Source: an uncultured Methanoregula sp. (GTDB lineage Archaea > Halobacteriota > Methanomicrobia > Methanomicrobiales > Methanospirillaceae). Taken from it: 64,000 nucleotides of DNA. Each line of letters opens with the position of its first letter. Position 1 is the first letter of the stretch. The stretch spans positions 620,001 to 684,000 of the forward strand of contig NZ_OY759744.1 of the NCBI RefSeq assembly GCF_963662735.1, written 5' to 3'. Made by a program: the position numbers and the translations under genes. A model generated the notes under the pieces. That model had not been told where the DNA came from. It saw only the letters and a program-made list of their open reading frames with translations, and did no database searches. This document shows, in pieces, positions 45,134-54,307 of this stretch.

Positions 45134-45498
45134 GCGTTCCCTCACAACAACACGGAAAATTTCCGGTCCATTCAGCCTCCCATCCGGTGCTCCCGAAGAT
45201 CAGGGACCTGGACTGAAGAGGTGCGATATCGGATTTTGGCGATATAATTTGTACATTATACATTACTTAATGTAATTAAATTTTTACAATGTTACATCCC
45301 GCAGGGCATACGATAAGGGCGGGCGCACTATTTACAATAGTAAACCGGCAGAAGTGCAACGATTCTCCATTGAAGGTTAACCGTAATACCGTGCAGTTAC
45401 ACTATTCACAGGTTGCAGGGTACGGCAGGTTTTACGTTCCGGCCCGATGAAAATGCCTGGATGAGCGTCGAGAGGCAGAGATGTTCCCGGACAAAAAA
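45134..45498. other. 365-base intergenic region
   Basis: Contains the promoter of the transglutaminase-like gene on the left and the 3' flank of the HEPN-like gene on the right. The left half is very AT-rich with a dyad at 45259-45274. No gene is supported; open frames here are antisense shadows of the gene at 45499. Confidence 0.5.
45259..45274. promoter_or_regulatory. 16-bp dyad near the transglutaminase gene promoter
   Basis: TACATTA and TAATGTA flank a two-base centre, so the arms are perfect. On the minus strand a TATA-like AATTATATC lies downstream near 45242-45250, so the dyad is upstream of the core promoter, where an activator could bind. Role inferred only. Confidence 0.45.
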
Positions 45499-46245
45499 TT
45501 ACCGCGTTGCCAGCTCGTCCCGGATCCCGTCGTACGGTGCGGGCAGACCGAGGCGCCGGAAGAACGCGTCGGTGAAGATGACACAGTTGACAACAGCCCA
45601 TTCCGCACAACCGTGTCCAAGGCACTGGTCGGGAAAGAACATCTGGTTTTTTGCCGAGAACGGGTTGATCGCAAACTTCTTCTTCAAAAGTTTCTCGAAC
45701 TTTTCGCTCGTAGTCCCTTCGCTGCTGCCCGGTGATCTGTCCTCGCGGATCACCACCCATTCCCGCTTGTAATGCATCAGGTTGTTGCGAATCTCGATCA
45801 GCTGCCTGACGTTGGCGAACGCCTGGTCACCTTCATCGAACGGGGGCATCTGTGCGATGGTGAGGATCTTCTGGTACTTGTTCACCGTCGGCGCACGGTC
45901 AAAGTTTTTCTCATTGCGCCAGCCTTCGGATATTGTCCGGAGGAGGGCCTCCGTCTTTTCATCGGCAAAGAAGTAGGCGTCGTCCGCAGCATCGGCATAG
46001 AGCTCGTTGATCGTTGATTCCAGGAAAGCAACGCTGGAGAGGATGGAGTTGAGGATGAAAGCCTCGTGCCTGAGCAGGAGATCTGCATCAGGTGTACCGG
46101 AACCGGCCGTTCCAGTATACTCCTTCTCGATACCGTACGCAAGCCGGCAGAGTACGGCTGCCGACTGGATGTACCGGACCGAGAAGCAGTCCCGGAAGCG
46201 TATCTGCGATTCCTCGCTGTTCATCTCAAGGGGGATCTTATCCAT
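45499..46245 (-). CDS. helical protein with HEPN-like R-x4-H motif, function unknown
   Basis: About 248 residues from the ATG at 46245; an ATG at 46224 is an alternative. Helical throughout. The segment RQLIEIRNNLMHYKRE contains R-N-N-L-M-H, an R-x4-H pattern typical of HEPN-fold proteins where the Arg and His form an RNase active site or a structural remnant. The residues around (AFLESTINELYAD before, EKFEKLLKKKF after) fit HEPN-like helical pairs. No antitoxin gene is adjacent, so toxicity is not indicated. Confidence 0.6.
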   Translation of the reverse strand: MDKIPLEMNSEESQIRFRDCFSVRYIQSAAVLCRLAYGIEKEYTGTAGSGTPDADLLLRHEAFILNSILSSVAFLESTINELYADAADDAYFFADEKTEALLRTISEGWRNEKNFDRAPTVNKYQKILTIAQMPPFDEGDQAFANVRQLIEIRNNLMHYKREWVVIREDRSPGSSEGTTSEKFEKLLKKKFAINPFSAKNQMFFPDQCLGHGCAEWAVVNCVIFTDAFFRRLGLPAPYDGIRDELATR

Positions 46246-46374
46246 GAGTACCAAGCGTTTGTCTCCGGGAGAGTAAAAAGGATGAGGGCACCGGGTGCCG
46301 GGGTCCTTCACCATCTTCTCAAAAATGGTTGCAGGGTGAATAACCGGTAATGGTATGACCGGGACAGTTACCGG

Positions 46375-47019
46375 TCAGTAGCGTTCCGCAGCAGGTAAAT
46401 CCTCACGCGGGATCGGGAATACTTCGATATCCGGCAGGTTCCGGCGGACATCCTCGATATCGCTATACCGCGTAAGCACTTCCACCACGGATGGAAGCGG
46501 TTCGTCCCAGATTTCGGGAAGCTCGGCCTCGCCCGTGGCCCGTGCCACGTAAGGAAGGGCTTCCACCGGCGGGGTGAAGGCAGCATCGTGCCGGGGCTTG
46601 AGACCCCGGGCATCGGCACGGTACCATCCATACGTTTCGAGCCAGATCGCGTTGAGCCCGTGGATGAAGAACGGGATCCCGAATTCATTGAAGACAAGCC
46701 GCTGGTAACAGAGCCCGGCCGGGATACCGTTTGCCCGGAGCAGTGCGGCGAGGAGATGGCTCTTGGCATAACAGAAACCTGTACCTTCCCGGAGTACGTC
46801 CGATGCTGCGAGGGTTACCGGGTTCATCCGGTAATCCCAGCTGTGACGAATCTCATCGCGGACAAAGAGAAAGCAGCTGCGGGCGATTTCAGTGTCGTCT
46901 CTGCACCCGAGCGCGAGTTCATGGGCTTTGGCCGATACGGCAGGATGGTGCCAGTCGATGATGGGTGAGGATTTCAGGTAGCGTTCGAGACGGGCGGGTT
47001 TCATGGTCTGATCCTGCAT
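46375..47019 (-). CDS. soluble transglutaminase-like superfamily protein
   Basis: 214 residues without a signal peptide. Cys in TGFCYAKSHLLAALLRANG, His in FIHGLNAIW and a later Asp in WYRADARG form the transglutaminase-like triad pattern. The region after about 150 (PPVEALPYVARATGEAELPEI) is family-typical for this cytoplasmic group, seen next to regulators in several prokaryotes. Biochemical role unknown. Confidence 0.8.
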   Translation of the reverse strand: MQDQTMKPARLERYLKSSPIIDWHHPAVSAKAHELALGCRDDTEIARSCFLFVRDEIRHSWDYRMNPVTLAASDVLREGTGFCYAKSHLLAALLRANGIPAGLCYQRLVFNEFGIPFFIHGLNAIWLETYGWYRADARGLKPRHDAAFTPPVEALPYVARATGEAELPEIWDEPLPSVVEVLTRYSDIEDVRRNLPDIEVFPIPREDLPAAERY

Positions 47020-47194
47020 TAGTGTCGGAGGTCCTGGTTTTTCTAGCTGCGGACAGGCCTGTTCCCGGTAAGAAACGGGCAGCGGGGCTGATGTTCACAG
47101 CCAGTCCGGGGGACGCACGGGATTGTGCGCACGTTCCCGGAATTGTTGCATTGACAACATTTATTCCCTGCGCCGGCAACCTTTACCGGCTCAT

Positions 47195-47668
47195 ATGAAT
47201 TCATCTCTTCCGGACGATATCCCCCTCGGGGCTATCGTATCTATCATCAATCGCGGGAAGTTCATCTTTCTCAATGATCGGCTCAGGCCGCTGGGTCTTT
47301 CTGCCGGCCAGTTCCCGGTCCTGATGCTCCTCTACAAGGAGCAGAATATCACGCAGGATACGCTTGTCCGGCACTACCATCTCGACAAGGGCACGATCGC
47401 ACGGGCGGTCAAGAAACTCGAGACTGCCGGGTATATCCGGCGGATTGTCGATCCCACCGATCGCAGGGCGGTCCGCCTCTTTCTTACGGAAAAAGGAGAG
47501 CAGGTAATACCCGTGCTGAAGGAAATACACTGCGAATGGGATGAGCGGGTTTTTACCGGCATGTCCCATGGAGACCGGACTACGATAATGTCCCTGATGC
47601 GCCGGATCGCACAGAGCAGCTGCCAGACCATCTGCACCACCGGAGATTGTACCCATGCAGGAGAATAA
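47195..47668 (+). CDS. MarR-family transcriptional regulator
   Basis: 157 residues from the ATG at 47195. The winged-helix core is clear: AGQFPVLMLLYKEQNITQDTL, the recognition helix DKGTIARAVKKLETAGYIRR, and the wing DPTDRRAVRLFLTEKG. MarR proteins usually repress exporters and respond to small molecules. Its 3' end overlaps the MATE exporter gene by 14 bases, so it probably controls that transporter and its own expression. The C-terminus has three cysteines (CQTIC, DCT) that might sense redox or metal. Confidence 0.9.
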   Translation: MNSSLPDDIPLGAIVSIINRGKFIFLNDRLRPLGLSAGQFPVLMLLYKEQNITQDTLVRHYHLDKGTIARAVKKLETAGYIRRIVDPTDRRAVRLFLTEKGEQVIPVLKEIHCEWDERVFTGMSHGDRTTIMSLMRRIAQSSCQTICTTGDCTHAGE

Positions 47669-49061
47669 TTCTCCCGGCAACGTGCCGGATATCCCTGACG
47701 AGAAAGAAATTTCCGAAGGGATATCGATCCTGAGGGGCGATCCGAAAAAAGCGATCGTGAAACTGTCAGGGCCCATGATCGTGGCAATGTTCCTGATGTC
47801 CACCTACAACATCGTCAACGCCATCTGGGTGGCAGGCCTTGGATCGGACGCCCTCGCGGCAGTCGGGTTCATCACCCCGCTCTTCATGGTCCTCATCGGC
47901 ATGGGGAGCGGTCTCGGGGCCGGGGTGGCATCGGTCATCTCACGCCGGATCGGCGCAAAGGACAAGGCGGGTGCTGACAATGCAGCAGTCCACGCCCTGC
48001 TCATCACCCTCATAATCTCAGCGATTCTCACGATACCCTTGATCCTCCTCACCGGCCCGATCGTCAACCTCTTCGGGGCAGGGGAAACTGCAGGCCTTGC
48101 AACCGAGTACGGCCAGGTCATATTCCTGGGAATGGTCCTCATCATTTTCACCAACATCGCCTACGCGATCCTCCGGGCGGAAGGGGATGCCAAACGGGCG
48201 ATGTATGTCATGGGAGCATCTTCGGTCCTGAACATGATCCTCGATCCCCTGCTCATCTATACGGCAGGGATGGGCATCGCCGGGGCTGCGTGGGGAATGA
48301 TAATCTCCCTTCTCGTTGTCTCGGGCGTGCTCCTCTACTGGTTCTTTGTCAGGAAGGACACCTATGTTACGATCTCCTTTGCAGCATTCTCGTGGGACAA
48401 AAAAACCATCCGGGATATCCTCGGGGTCGGCCTCCCGGCGAGCACCGAGTTCCTGCTCATGGCGATCCTCGCGATCTTCATCAACGGCCTGCTTGTCGCA
48501 ACTGCCGGGACAGATGCTGTCGCGGTCTATACTGCCGGGTGGCGGGTCGTCTTCTTTGCCATCATTCCCTTAATTGCAATCGGTACTTCGGTCATCTCGG
48601 TAGCCGGGGCTGCCTATGGTGCAAGGAACTTCTCAAGGATCCGGACTGCCCATACCTTCTCGATCACGCTCGGGATTGCGATCTCCCTTGCAATCAGCGC
48701 CATCACCTTCATCTTTGCCCGCCAGATAGCGCTCATTTTCACCTACTCGGCAGACAGCGCCCATCTCGCTCCGGAGATCGCAGCGTTCCTTGCCACCATG
48801 TGCCTCTTCTACCCGTTCGTCCCCCCCGGCATCATGTCGGCATCGATCTTCCAGGCAACCGGCAAAGGGATGACATCGCTGGTAATTACCGTTATGCGGA
48901 ACCTGGTGTTCATAGCGGTCTTCGCCTACCTGTTCGGGATCGTTCTCGGGTTCGGCGAGCACGGGATCTGGTGGGGAATAGTTGCCGGCGATATCATAGG
49001 GGGAACCGTTGCATATGTCTGGGCAAGGGCCTATATTTCGAGGCTGATTGCAAACCAGTAG
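47655..49061 (+). CDS. MATE-family multidrug/metabolite efflux transporter
   Basis: 468 residues, twelve membrane helices in two MATE repeats (first starting near residue 35, PMIVAMFLMSTYNIVNAIWVAGLG; second near 260, GLPASTEFLLMAILAIFINGLL). Conserved features include GLGAGVASVISRRIGA and the equivalent GTSVISVAGAAYGARN. Exports cationic drugs or metabolites by sodium or proton exchange. Translationally coupled to the MarR gene. Confidence 0.92.
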   Translation: MQENNSPGNVPDIPDEKEISEGISILRGDPKKAIVKLSGPMIVAMFLMSTYNIVNAIWVAGLGSDALAAVGFITPLFMVLIGMGSGLGAGVASVISRRIGAKDKAGADNAAVHALLITLIISAILTIPLILLTGPIVNLFGAGETAGLATEYGQVIFLGMVLIIFTNIAYAILRAEGDAKRAMYVMGASSVLNMILDPLLIYTAGMGIAGAAWGMIISLLVVSGVLLYWFFVRKDTYVTISFAAFSWDKKTIRDILGVGLPASTEFLLMAILAIFINGLLVATAGTDAVAVYTAGWRVVFFAIIPLIAIGTSVISVAGAAYGARNFSRIRTAHTFSITLGIAISLAISAITFIFARQIALIFTYSADSAHLAPEIAAFLATMCLFYPFVPPGIMSASIFQATGKGMTSLVITVMRNLVFIAVFAYLFGIVLGFGEHGIWWGIVAGDIIGGTVAYVWARAYISRLIANQ

Positions 49062-49108
49062 GACTCCCGCTTCACCTTTTTGCTCTTACATTCCGGGACC
49101 GTGAGGGA

Positions 49109-49552
49109 TTATCCCTTGATTTCGGCACCATCAGAAATGGTTCGGATGCAATCAATATCGGATGAGTAGGTCTTGATGTCGATAACCGGAGTTCCGTTGA
49201 AAGCATCCAGTCCCCGGACCTTCAGGATCCCATCATCCACGCCGAGAAGATCAACAAGGCAAAGCGACACCGGGTTCGGGCGATCGGGCGAACGAATGGC
49301 AAACACCCCTTTCTCGGCTGCACTTCCGGGCGGGACTGCGCAAAGAATCGTGCGATCCGCACGGTCAAACCAGCAGAGGATCCAGAGGTGCATCCTCCCC
49401 TCAATTCCATGGAGAGCAGGGAGGAACTGTTCATCGATCACGATTTCAGATACGGTATCGGAAAAACGTCCCTGTCGCGGGGCATCTCCCCGGATCTTGT
49501 AAGGAGAGCGGACGTAGCCGATGGGGTGAAGTTCGATGGGGACCGGTGTCAT
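49109..49552 (-). CDS. trmO: tRNA (t6A37-N6)-methyltransferase TrmO
   Basis: 147 residues, the size of single-domain TrmO/YaeB/TsaA. Signature segments: PIGYVRSPYK, DAPRQGRFSD, WILCWFDRA, VFAIRSPDRPNPVSLCLVDLLG and VRGLDAFNGTPVIDIKTY. It methylates N6-threonylcarbamoyladenosine at tRNA position 37 using SAM. The KEOPS subunit Pcc1 that helps make this t6A substrate is encoded 2 kb away (51544). Confidence 0.9.
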   Translation of the reverse strand: MTPVPIELHPIGYVRSPYKIRGDAPRQGRFSDTVSEIVIDEQFLPALHGIEGRMHLWILCWFDRADRTILCAVPPGSAAEKGVFAIRSPDRPNPVSLCLVDLLGVDDGILKVRGLDAFNGTPVIDIKTYSSDIDCIRTISDGAEIKG

Positions 49553-49829
49553 GAATAATGATATGAAGGAAGGGGATATTTACCCGTGACGACCGGAACC
49601 CGGGGCAGGAACGGCAATTGCCCGGCAGCCCCCGGGGGGTATCTGCGATACCCTTATTATACTTCCCGTCGATTGATGGTAAGCACTTTTCAGATGTGCT
49701 GACAGATGTAAGTCCGACGTGCGACACCGCACTGCCTTAAAACTCAGGCTTTGGGATTACAGGGAGTCAGTAAACCAATACTCGACTTTTCTGGACTTAC
49801 GTTTAGTCTATCTAGGAGGCTACATAACC

Positions 49830-50288
49830 ATGGCACGAATGCACGCCCGCAGAAGGGGCAAGTCATGCTCCGTGCGCCCCTACCGGAAACAGGCACCCGC
49901 GTGGTCCAACACGGACACAAAGGCGATCGAGAAGGTCATCCTGGATCTGAGAAAGGAAGGCGCATCGAGCGCAAAGATCGGACTGGTTCTCCGGGACCGC
50001 TACGGCGTTCCTGATGTGAAACTTGCCCTTGGCAAGCGCATCGGTGAGATCTTAAGAGAACACAAAGTCGCATCCGAGATCCCCGAAGATCTCCGCGACC
50101 TGATGATCAAGGCACTGGGCCTGAGAAAGCACCTTGCCGAGAACAAGAAGGATCTGCACAACAAACGCCAGCTTCAACTGTGCGAGTCCAAGGTCCGCCG
50201 GCTGGTAAAGTACTACACCGGTAGCAAGAAGCTGCCCAAAGAGTTCGTGTACAAGCCGGAGAACGCAGAAATCCTGCTGTCCCGCTAA
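49830..50288 (+). CDS. rps15: 30S ribosomal protein S15 (archaeal)
   Basis: 152 residues from the ATG at 49830, with AGGAGG about nine bases upstream; longer starts lack a site. Starts ARMHARRRGKSCSVRPYR, ends with an S15 helical core (LGLRKHLAENKKDLHNKRQL, LVKYYTGSKKLP). The N-terminal extension is archaeal/eukaryotic-specific. First gene of a rps15-recJ-pcc1-rps3ae run. Confidence 0.97.
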   Translation: MARMHARRRGKSCSVRPYRKQAPAWSNTDTKAIEKVILDLRKEGASSAKIGLVLRDRYGVPDVKLALGKRIGEILREHKVASEIPEDLRDLMIKALGLRKHLAENKKDLHNKRQLQLCESKVRRLVKYYTGSKKLPKEFVYKPENAEILLSR

Positions 50289-50317
50289 ACGTTCATCACA
50301 TCATCCACAGGACCCCC

Positions 50318-51547
50318 ATGTCGCTTGAAACCGCCGCAGAGACTGTTGCCGGGAAGATCCGGAGGCAGGAGTTTGTCGAGGTGTTCGCTCACCACGACGC
50401 AGATGGCATAGCCTCTGGCTCGATCCTCTGCCACGCGATGCTCCGGGCGGGCATCCGCTTCCGGCTCCGGATCCGGGCGGAGGTTACGGCAGCCGACATT
50501 GCCGGCGATGCCGCGTACCTTCTCTGCGATATCGGTGCAGGCATCAAGGACCTGCCCGTAACAACGATGGTTGTCGATCACCACCTGCCGGAATTCGAAG
50601 GCGAGCTCCACGTAAACCCGCGCCTCGCGGGAATCGACGGCGACCGGGAACTCTCGGCAGCCGGGACCGCGTATTTCGTAGCCCAGCAGCTGGGTGACAA
50701 CCGCGACCTTGCCGGTCTCGTGATACCAGGTATCATCGGCGACGGCCAGGAAATGGCAGGCAAGAACCTCGAGATCTTCAATGAAGGCATCGCAAACGGG
50801 ATCATTGTTCCGGACCGGGGGCTGAAACTTCCGGGCAGGGACATGACCGAGCGGTGGTACATGGCAACAGGCCCGTACCTCGACGGTATCAGCGGCGCAG
50901 AACCGGTCATTACCGGCATCCTTGACCAGGCACGCGACCAGGCCAAAGGCCAGAACGAGACCCGGCTCGATGCCGTGCTCTCGCGGGTCGTGCTTGAAGC
51001 AGCGCCGAAAACGACACTGTCCGGCCTGATGGGGATCTATGGCGATACCTTCCACCTCCAGCGCGAAGTGATCGAGGATGCCCACGCCCTTGCAGCCGTC
51101 ATCGACGCCTGCGGCAAGACCGGCAACGGCGACATAGGGGCAACCCTCTGCCTGCGGTCGTCCCGGGATATCGAGGCGGCATGGGAGATCACCCGCAAGC
51201 ACCGGGTCAACGTCATCGACGCGGTGAAAGGCGCCCGGCAGCACGAAGGTGCAGCCGGGGTGTACGAAGTGCAGGGCGCCACGCTCTCGAGCGATGTGGC
51301 GGATATCCTTGCACGCGATCTCCCGCACGATGCACCGATCCTTGTCTATGCACAGGGCACGGGCACCTGCCACATCTCTGCACGCTGCCCGCCGGGCAGA
51401 ACCGCAAACCTCGGGCCGGTTGTCCGGGAACTTGCAGCTGCCTGCGGGGGAACCGGTGGCGGACACCTGCTGAGAGCCGGGGCAACAATCCCCTGCGACA
51501 GGATCGCCGACTTTACCAGGGGCTGGCAGGAGGCGCTTGCCTCATGA
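50318..51547 (+). CDS. DHH-family RecJ-like nuclease/phosphoesterase
   Basis: 409 residues. DHH domain: FAHHDADGIASGS with the metal DxD and histidines, then MVVDHHLPEF (the DHH motif), and the DHHA1 substrate domain ending GGTGGGHLLRAGATI. Archaeal RecJ-like proteins include the GINS-associated nuclease GAN and oligonucleotide exonucleases involved in replication or RNA turnover; which of these it is cannot be decided here. 29 bases after rps15 and overlapping pcc1 by 4 bases. Confidence 0.9.
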   Translation: MSLETAAETVAGKIRRQEFVEVFAHHDADGIASGSILCHAMLRAGIRFRLRIRAEVTAADIAGDAAYLLCDIGAGIKDLPVTTMVVDHHLPEFEGELHVNPRLAGIDGDRELSAAGTAYFVAQQLGDNRDLAGLVIPGIIGDGQEMAGKNLEIFNEGIANGIIVPDRGLKLPGRDMTERWYMATGPYLDGISGAEPVITGILDQARDQAKGQNETRLDAVLSRVVLEAAPKTTLSGLMGIYGDTFHLQREVIEDAHALAAVIDACGKTGNGDIGATLCLRSSRDIEAAWEITRKHRVNVIDAVKGARQHEGAAGVYEVQGATLSSDVADILARDLPHDAPILVYAQGTGTCHISARCPPGRTANLGPVVRELAAACGGTGGGHLLRAGATIPCDRIADFTRGWQEALAS

Positions 51548-51786
51548 TGGAGATCGAAGGCCGGTTTACCACCGTCCATGCACAGGCCGGCTGCGTTGCA
51601 GCGGCACTGAAGCCGGATAACCTGCGCAGCATGACCACAGCCGCACACGGCGACCGGGTCGTAACGACCATCACCGGCTCGCAGCTCCGGTCGGTCATCG
51701 CATCCGTGGATGATTACCTGATGAACCTTGCAATTGCGGAGGACGCATGTTCCGTCCGCAATAACAGGACAATACGAGAAGAGTGA
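51544..51786 (+). CDS. pcc1: KEOPS complex subunit Pcc1
   Basis: 80 residues, the normal tiny size. A small alpha-beta fold: MEIEGRFTTVHA, SMTTAAHGDRVVTTI, LRSVIASVDDYLMNLAIAE. Pcc1 dimerises and binds Kae1 in the KEOPS complex that installs t6A on tRNA. The ATG overlaps the nuclease gene stop and the rps3ae start follows 4 bases after its end. Confidence 0.92.
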   Translation: MMEIEGRFTTVHAQAGCVAAALKPDNLRSMTTAAHGDRVVTTITGSQLRSVIASVDDYLMNLAIAEDACSVRNNRTIREE

Positions 51787-51790
51787 TACT

Positions 51791-52396
51791 ATGGCAAAGA
51801 AGAAACAGGTTGGAAGAAGAGTCGAAGGCTGGAAAGCCAAGAGCTGGTACAAGGTGCACGTCCCCGACAACCTCGGCAAGGCGTACATCGGCGATACCAT
51901 TGCAAACGATGCTGAGAGTGTTGTTGGCAGGATCATGACCGCAACGCTCGGCGAGATCACCAATGATTACGCAAAGCAGCACGTCAAGATGAGCTTTAAG
52001 ATCGCAACGGTCGCAGGCGATGCAGCCTACACCGAGTTCGTGGGCCACGAAGTTACCCGCGACTACCTCCGCTCGCTCGTCAAGCGCCGGAGCTCCCGCG
52101 TTGACTGCCACGTCCCGATCGTAACCAAGGACGGCAAGAAGGTCCAGCTGACCATCAGCTGCTACACCTTTGCCCGGGCAAACATTGCCCAGGAGCACGC
52201 AATCCGCGGCGTCATCACGGCAGCGCTCGGTGCCCAGGCACAGGCCTGGGACCTGACAACGCTCCTCAACGGCATTGTCTCGGGCGAGATCTCACGGGAT
52301 CTCTTCAAGGCAGTCAAGACCATCTACCCCACCCGCAGGGTCGAGGTCATCAAGTCCAAGGTCGAACAGGTGGCAGCACCGGTCGACACCAGCTAA
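51791..52396 (+). CDS. rps3ae: 30S ribosomal protein S3Ae
   Basis: 201 residues, found only in archaea and eukaryotes. WKAKSWYKVHVP near the N-terminus, KSFKI-like MSFKIATV, RSLVKRRSSRVDC and YPTRRVEVIKSKV are family segments. It ends the rps15 run; a T-rich terminator begins 3 bases after the stop. Confidence 0.97.
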   Translation: MAKKKQVGRRVEGWKAKSWYKVHVPDNLGKAYIGDTIANDAESVVGRIMTATLGEITNDYAKQHVKMSFKIATVAGDAAYTEFVGHEVTRDYLRSLVKRRSSRVDCHVPIVTKDGKKVQLTISCYTFARANIAQEHAIRGVITAALGAQAQAWDLTTLLNGIVSGEISRDLFKAVKTIYPTRRVEVIKSKVEQVAAPVDTS

Positions 52397-52398
52397 TC

Positions 52399-52406
52399 TT
52401 TTTTTT
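52399..52406 (+). terminator. poly-T terminator after rps3ae
   Basis: Eight consecutive T residues lie directly after the TAA at 52394-52396, followed by another T run, a typical archaeal intrinsic terminator. Confidence 0.6.
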
Positions 52407-52494
52407 GATTTTCACGTATCCCCGGTTCCGTTCAGTAACCGTGCAGGTTTTTTAAACCAGAACCTGATTGAAAAATTTCCGGCAGGACCGGAAG

Positions 52495-52554
52495 GTGTTA
52501 GTTAATAAGGCGATAATCGGATAATTATCCAATATCCGGTTGTACAACTAACAC
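52495..52554. repeat. 60-bp nested dyad
   Basis: GTGTTAGTT at 52495-52503 and its reverse complement AACTAACAC at 52546-52554 are exactly symmetric about 52524.5. The 12-bp palindrome GGATAATTATCC at 52519-52530 has the same centre. The intervening bases match only partly. It could form a hairpin or bind two protein dimers. Confidence 0.75.
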
Positions 52555-52580
52555 TTGTTCATAATCTCCGACGCAGGCCA

Positions 52581-52598
52581 TCCGGTTGATCAACCGGA
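52581..52598. repeat. perfect 18-bp palindrome
   Basis: TCCGGTTGATCAACCGGA equals its own reverse complement. Located 101 bases before the MFS start codon; a candidate operator, unproven. Confidence 0.75.
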
Positions 52599-52698
52599 CC
52601 CTGCATGAATAATTTCAACCAGGGGGAAAGGGGCTGCTGAAATTTTTTTAAGAGCTATCACCATTCTGTACTAGCATTGCGGGGAGACCCAATCCGGC

Positions 52699-54177
52699 AT
52701 GCCACAATCCGATGCCAGCGTTCCGAACGCTCATGAGGTTTCGCGTCCAACAGGAATGTTCATGTCCTCCATCATCACCGATCCCGTGAAGCAGAAGCTC
52801 CTCCTGGGAGCAGTAGCTCTCGGCGTGGTGATGGACGGGATCGACGGTTCGATCGTGAACGTGGCGCTCCCGACCATGGCCACGTACTTCCACACCGACA
52901 CCGGGACGATCGCGTGGGTCATCATCACCTACCTGCTGATGATGGCGGGGCTCCTCCTCGTCTTCGGGAAATTCGCTGACCGGGGACTCACAAAAAGACT
53001 GTTCCTTCTCGGGTTTGTGATCTTCACCATCAGTTCTGTTGCCTGCGGGATCGCCCCGTCGCTTGGCATTCTGCTCGCTGCACGGCTCGTGCAGGGACTG
53101 GGTGCTGCGATGATCGCTGCCGTTGCCCCCCTGCTCTGCATCCGTTATCTCCCAAAAGAGATGCTCGGAACAGCCCTCGGGGTTATCGCCGCAACTGCCT
53201 CCATCGGGTTTGCAGCCGGCCCGGCCATTGGCGGTATCCTCACCCAGCACCTCTCGTGGCACTGGATCTTCCTGGTCAACATCCCGATTGGCATCCTGGG
53301 AATTCTCTTTGCGGCAAGAGTGATCCCGGCTGACGAGCCGGAAGAGCTCACGGGGTCATTCGACTACCCGGGCGCCGGCATGCTCTTTGGTGCCATGGCA
53401 TTGTGCACCTTTGTGCTGGAAGAGATTGCGGCCCGTGGCGTAGCAGACCCGCTGATCCTTACCTGCGGTGCGCTCTGCCTTCTGTGTTCGGGGTTGTTTG
53501 TCATCCGGGAACTGACGACTGCTGAACCATTTCTCAACATACGGATCTTCTCGAAATGGCAGTTCACCGCGGCTCTCGTGGCATACCTGATGGTCAATAT
53601 CATCTTCATGGGCGTCATCTACCTGCTCCCGTTCTATCTTTCCCTGGAAATGCACTTCGATCTGGCGACGAGCGGCTTCTGCCTCCTGATTCCACCCGCA
53701 GTAATCGCCATCCTCAGCATACCGTTCGGCCAGTGGTCGGACCGGTATGGCCGCCGGGTATTCACGGTCGCGGCCTCCGGAATCCTCATCATCTACAGCG
53801 CCATCTTCGCAGTCCTGTCACCCGAATCCGGGATCATTCCCCTGCTCGCCGGCCTCATCCTGATGGGGGCCGCATTCGGCATCGCTGCCGGGCCGGCGTC
53901 GAGCAGGATCATCGAGCTCGCACCGCCGGGAGAAGGGGGCACCGGGTCATCCCTGATGGTGACGAGCATCTATTTCGGCGGCGTGCTCGGGACGGCAATC
54001 TATGCAATGGTCTTCACCTTCGCGACCGTGAATACCGGCGGGATTGTCGCCTTCATTGATCTCGATCCCGCAACATTCCTGTCGGGATTCCACATCACGA
54101 TGGCGGCAGGCCTCGTGCTTGGAGTCGTTGCGCTGGTACTCTCGGCAATCGTGCCGGAAAACCTGCCGGCTGACTAA
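52699..54177 (+). CDS. MFS exporter, DHA2 (EmrB/QacA) family, 14 helices
   Basis: 492 residues. DHA2 features: GVVMDGIDGSIVNVALPTMATYF (motif D1), LVFGKFADRGLTKR (motif A, the cytoplasmic loop), ARLVQGLGAAMIAAVAPLL and PAIGGILTQHLSWHWIFLVNIPIG (motif C and the helix-5 turn). Fourteen hydrophobic segments are consistent with DHA2. It likely exports drugs or metabolites by proton antiport. The start has GGGGAG upstream; an ATG at about residue 20 is an alternative. Single gene with the dyads at 52495-52598 upstream. Confidence 0.88.
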   Translation: MPQSDASVPNAHEVSRPTGMFMSSIITDPVKQKLLLGAVALGVVMDGIDGSIVNVALPTMATYFHTDTGTIAWVIITYLLMMAGLLLVFGKFADRGLTKRLFLLGFVIFTISSVACGIAPSLGILLAARLVQGLGAAMIAAVAPLLCIRYLPKEMLGTALGVIAATASIGFAAGPAIGGILTQHLSWHWIFLVNIPIGILGILFAARVIPADEPEELTGSFDYPGAGMLFGAMALCTFVLEEIAARGVADPLILTCGALCLLCSGLFVIRELTTAEPFLNIRIFSKWQFTAALVAYLMVNIIFMGVIYLLPFYLSLEMHFDLATSGFCLLIPPAVIAILSIPFGQWSDRYGRRVFTVAASGILIIYSAIFAVLSPESGIIPLLAGLILMGAAFGIAAGPASSRIIELAPPGEGGTGSSLMVTSIYFGGVLGTAIYAMVFTFATVNTGGIVAFIDLDPATFLSGFHITMAAGLVLGVVALVLSAIVPENLPAD

Positions 54178-54307
54178 GGGTCGATACAACGGAGGGAAGA
54201 AGCCGTGAGGTCAGGAACAACCGGATTGAGAACGATATGCTCCGCTCTTCCCCGGCCGGAATTACCAAGAAACCTAATTACCCCTTGCGCCCAACCATTC
54301 CATACGA

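Larger units (their letters stand above)
52397..52698. other. 302-base gap with nested dyads before the MFS gene
   Basis: No gene is visible. Contents: the terminator, then units like CCTGATTGAAAAATTT that resemble the repeats at 14.3-14.6 kb, a 60-bp nested dyad (52495-52554) and an 18-bp palindrome at 52581-52598. These lie 100-200 bases before the MFS start and are likely regulatory or dispersed-repeat DNA. Confidence 0.6.

Noticed and set aside
46007..46350. Possible antitoxin for the HEPN-like gene
   Set aside because: The open frames here are antisense to the HEPN-like gene and lack starts with ribosome-binding sites.
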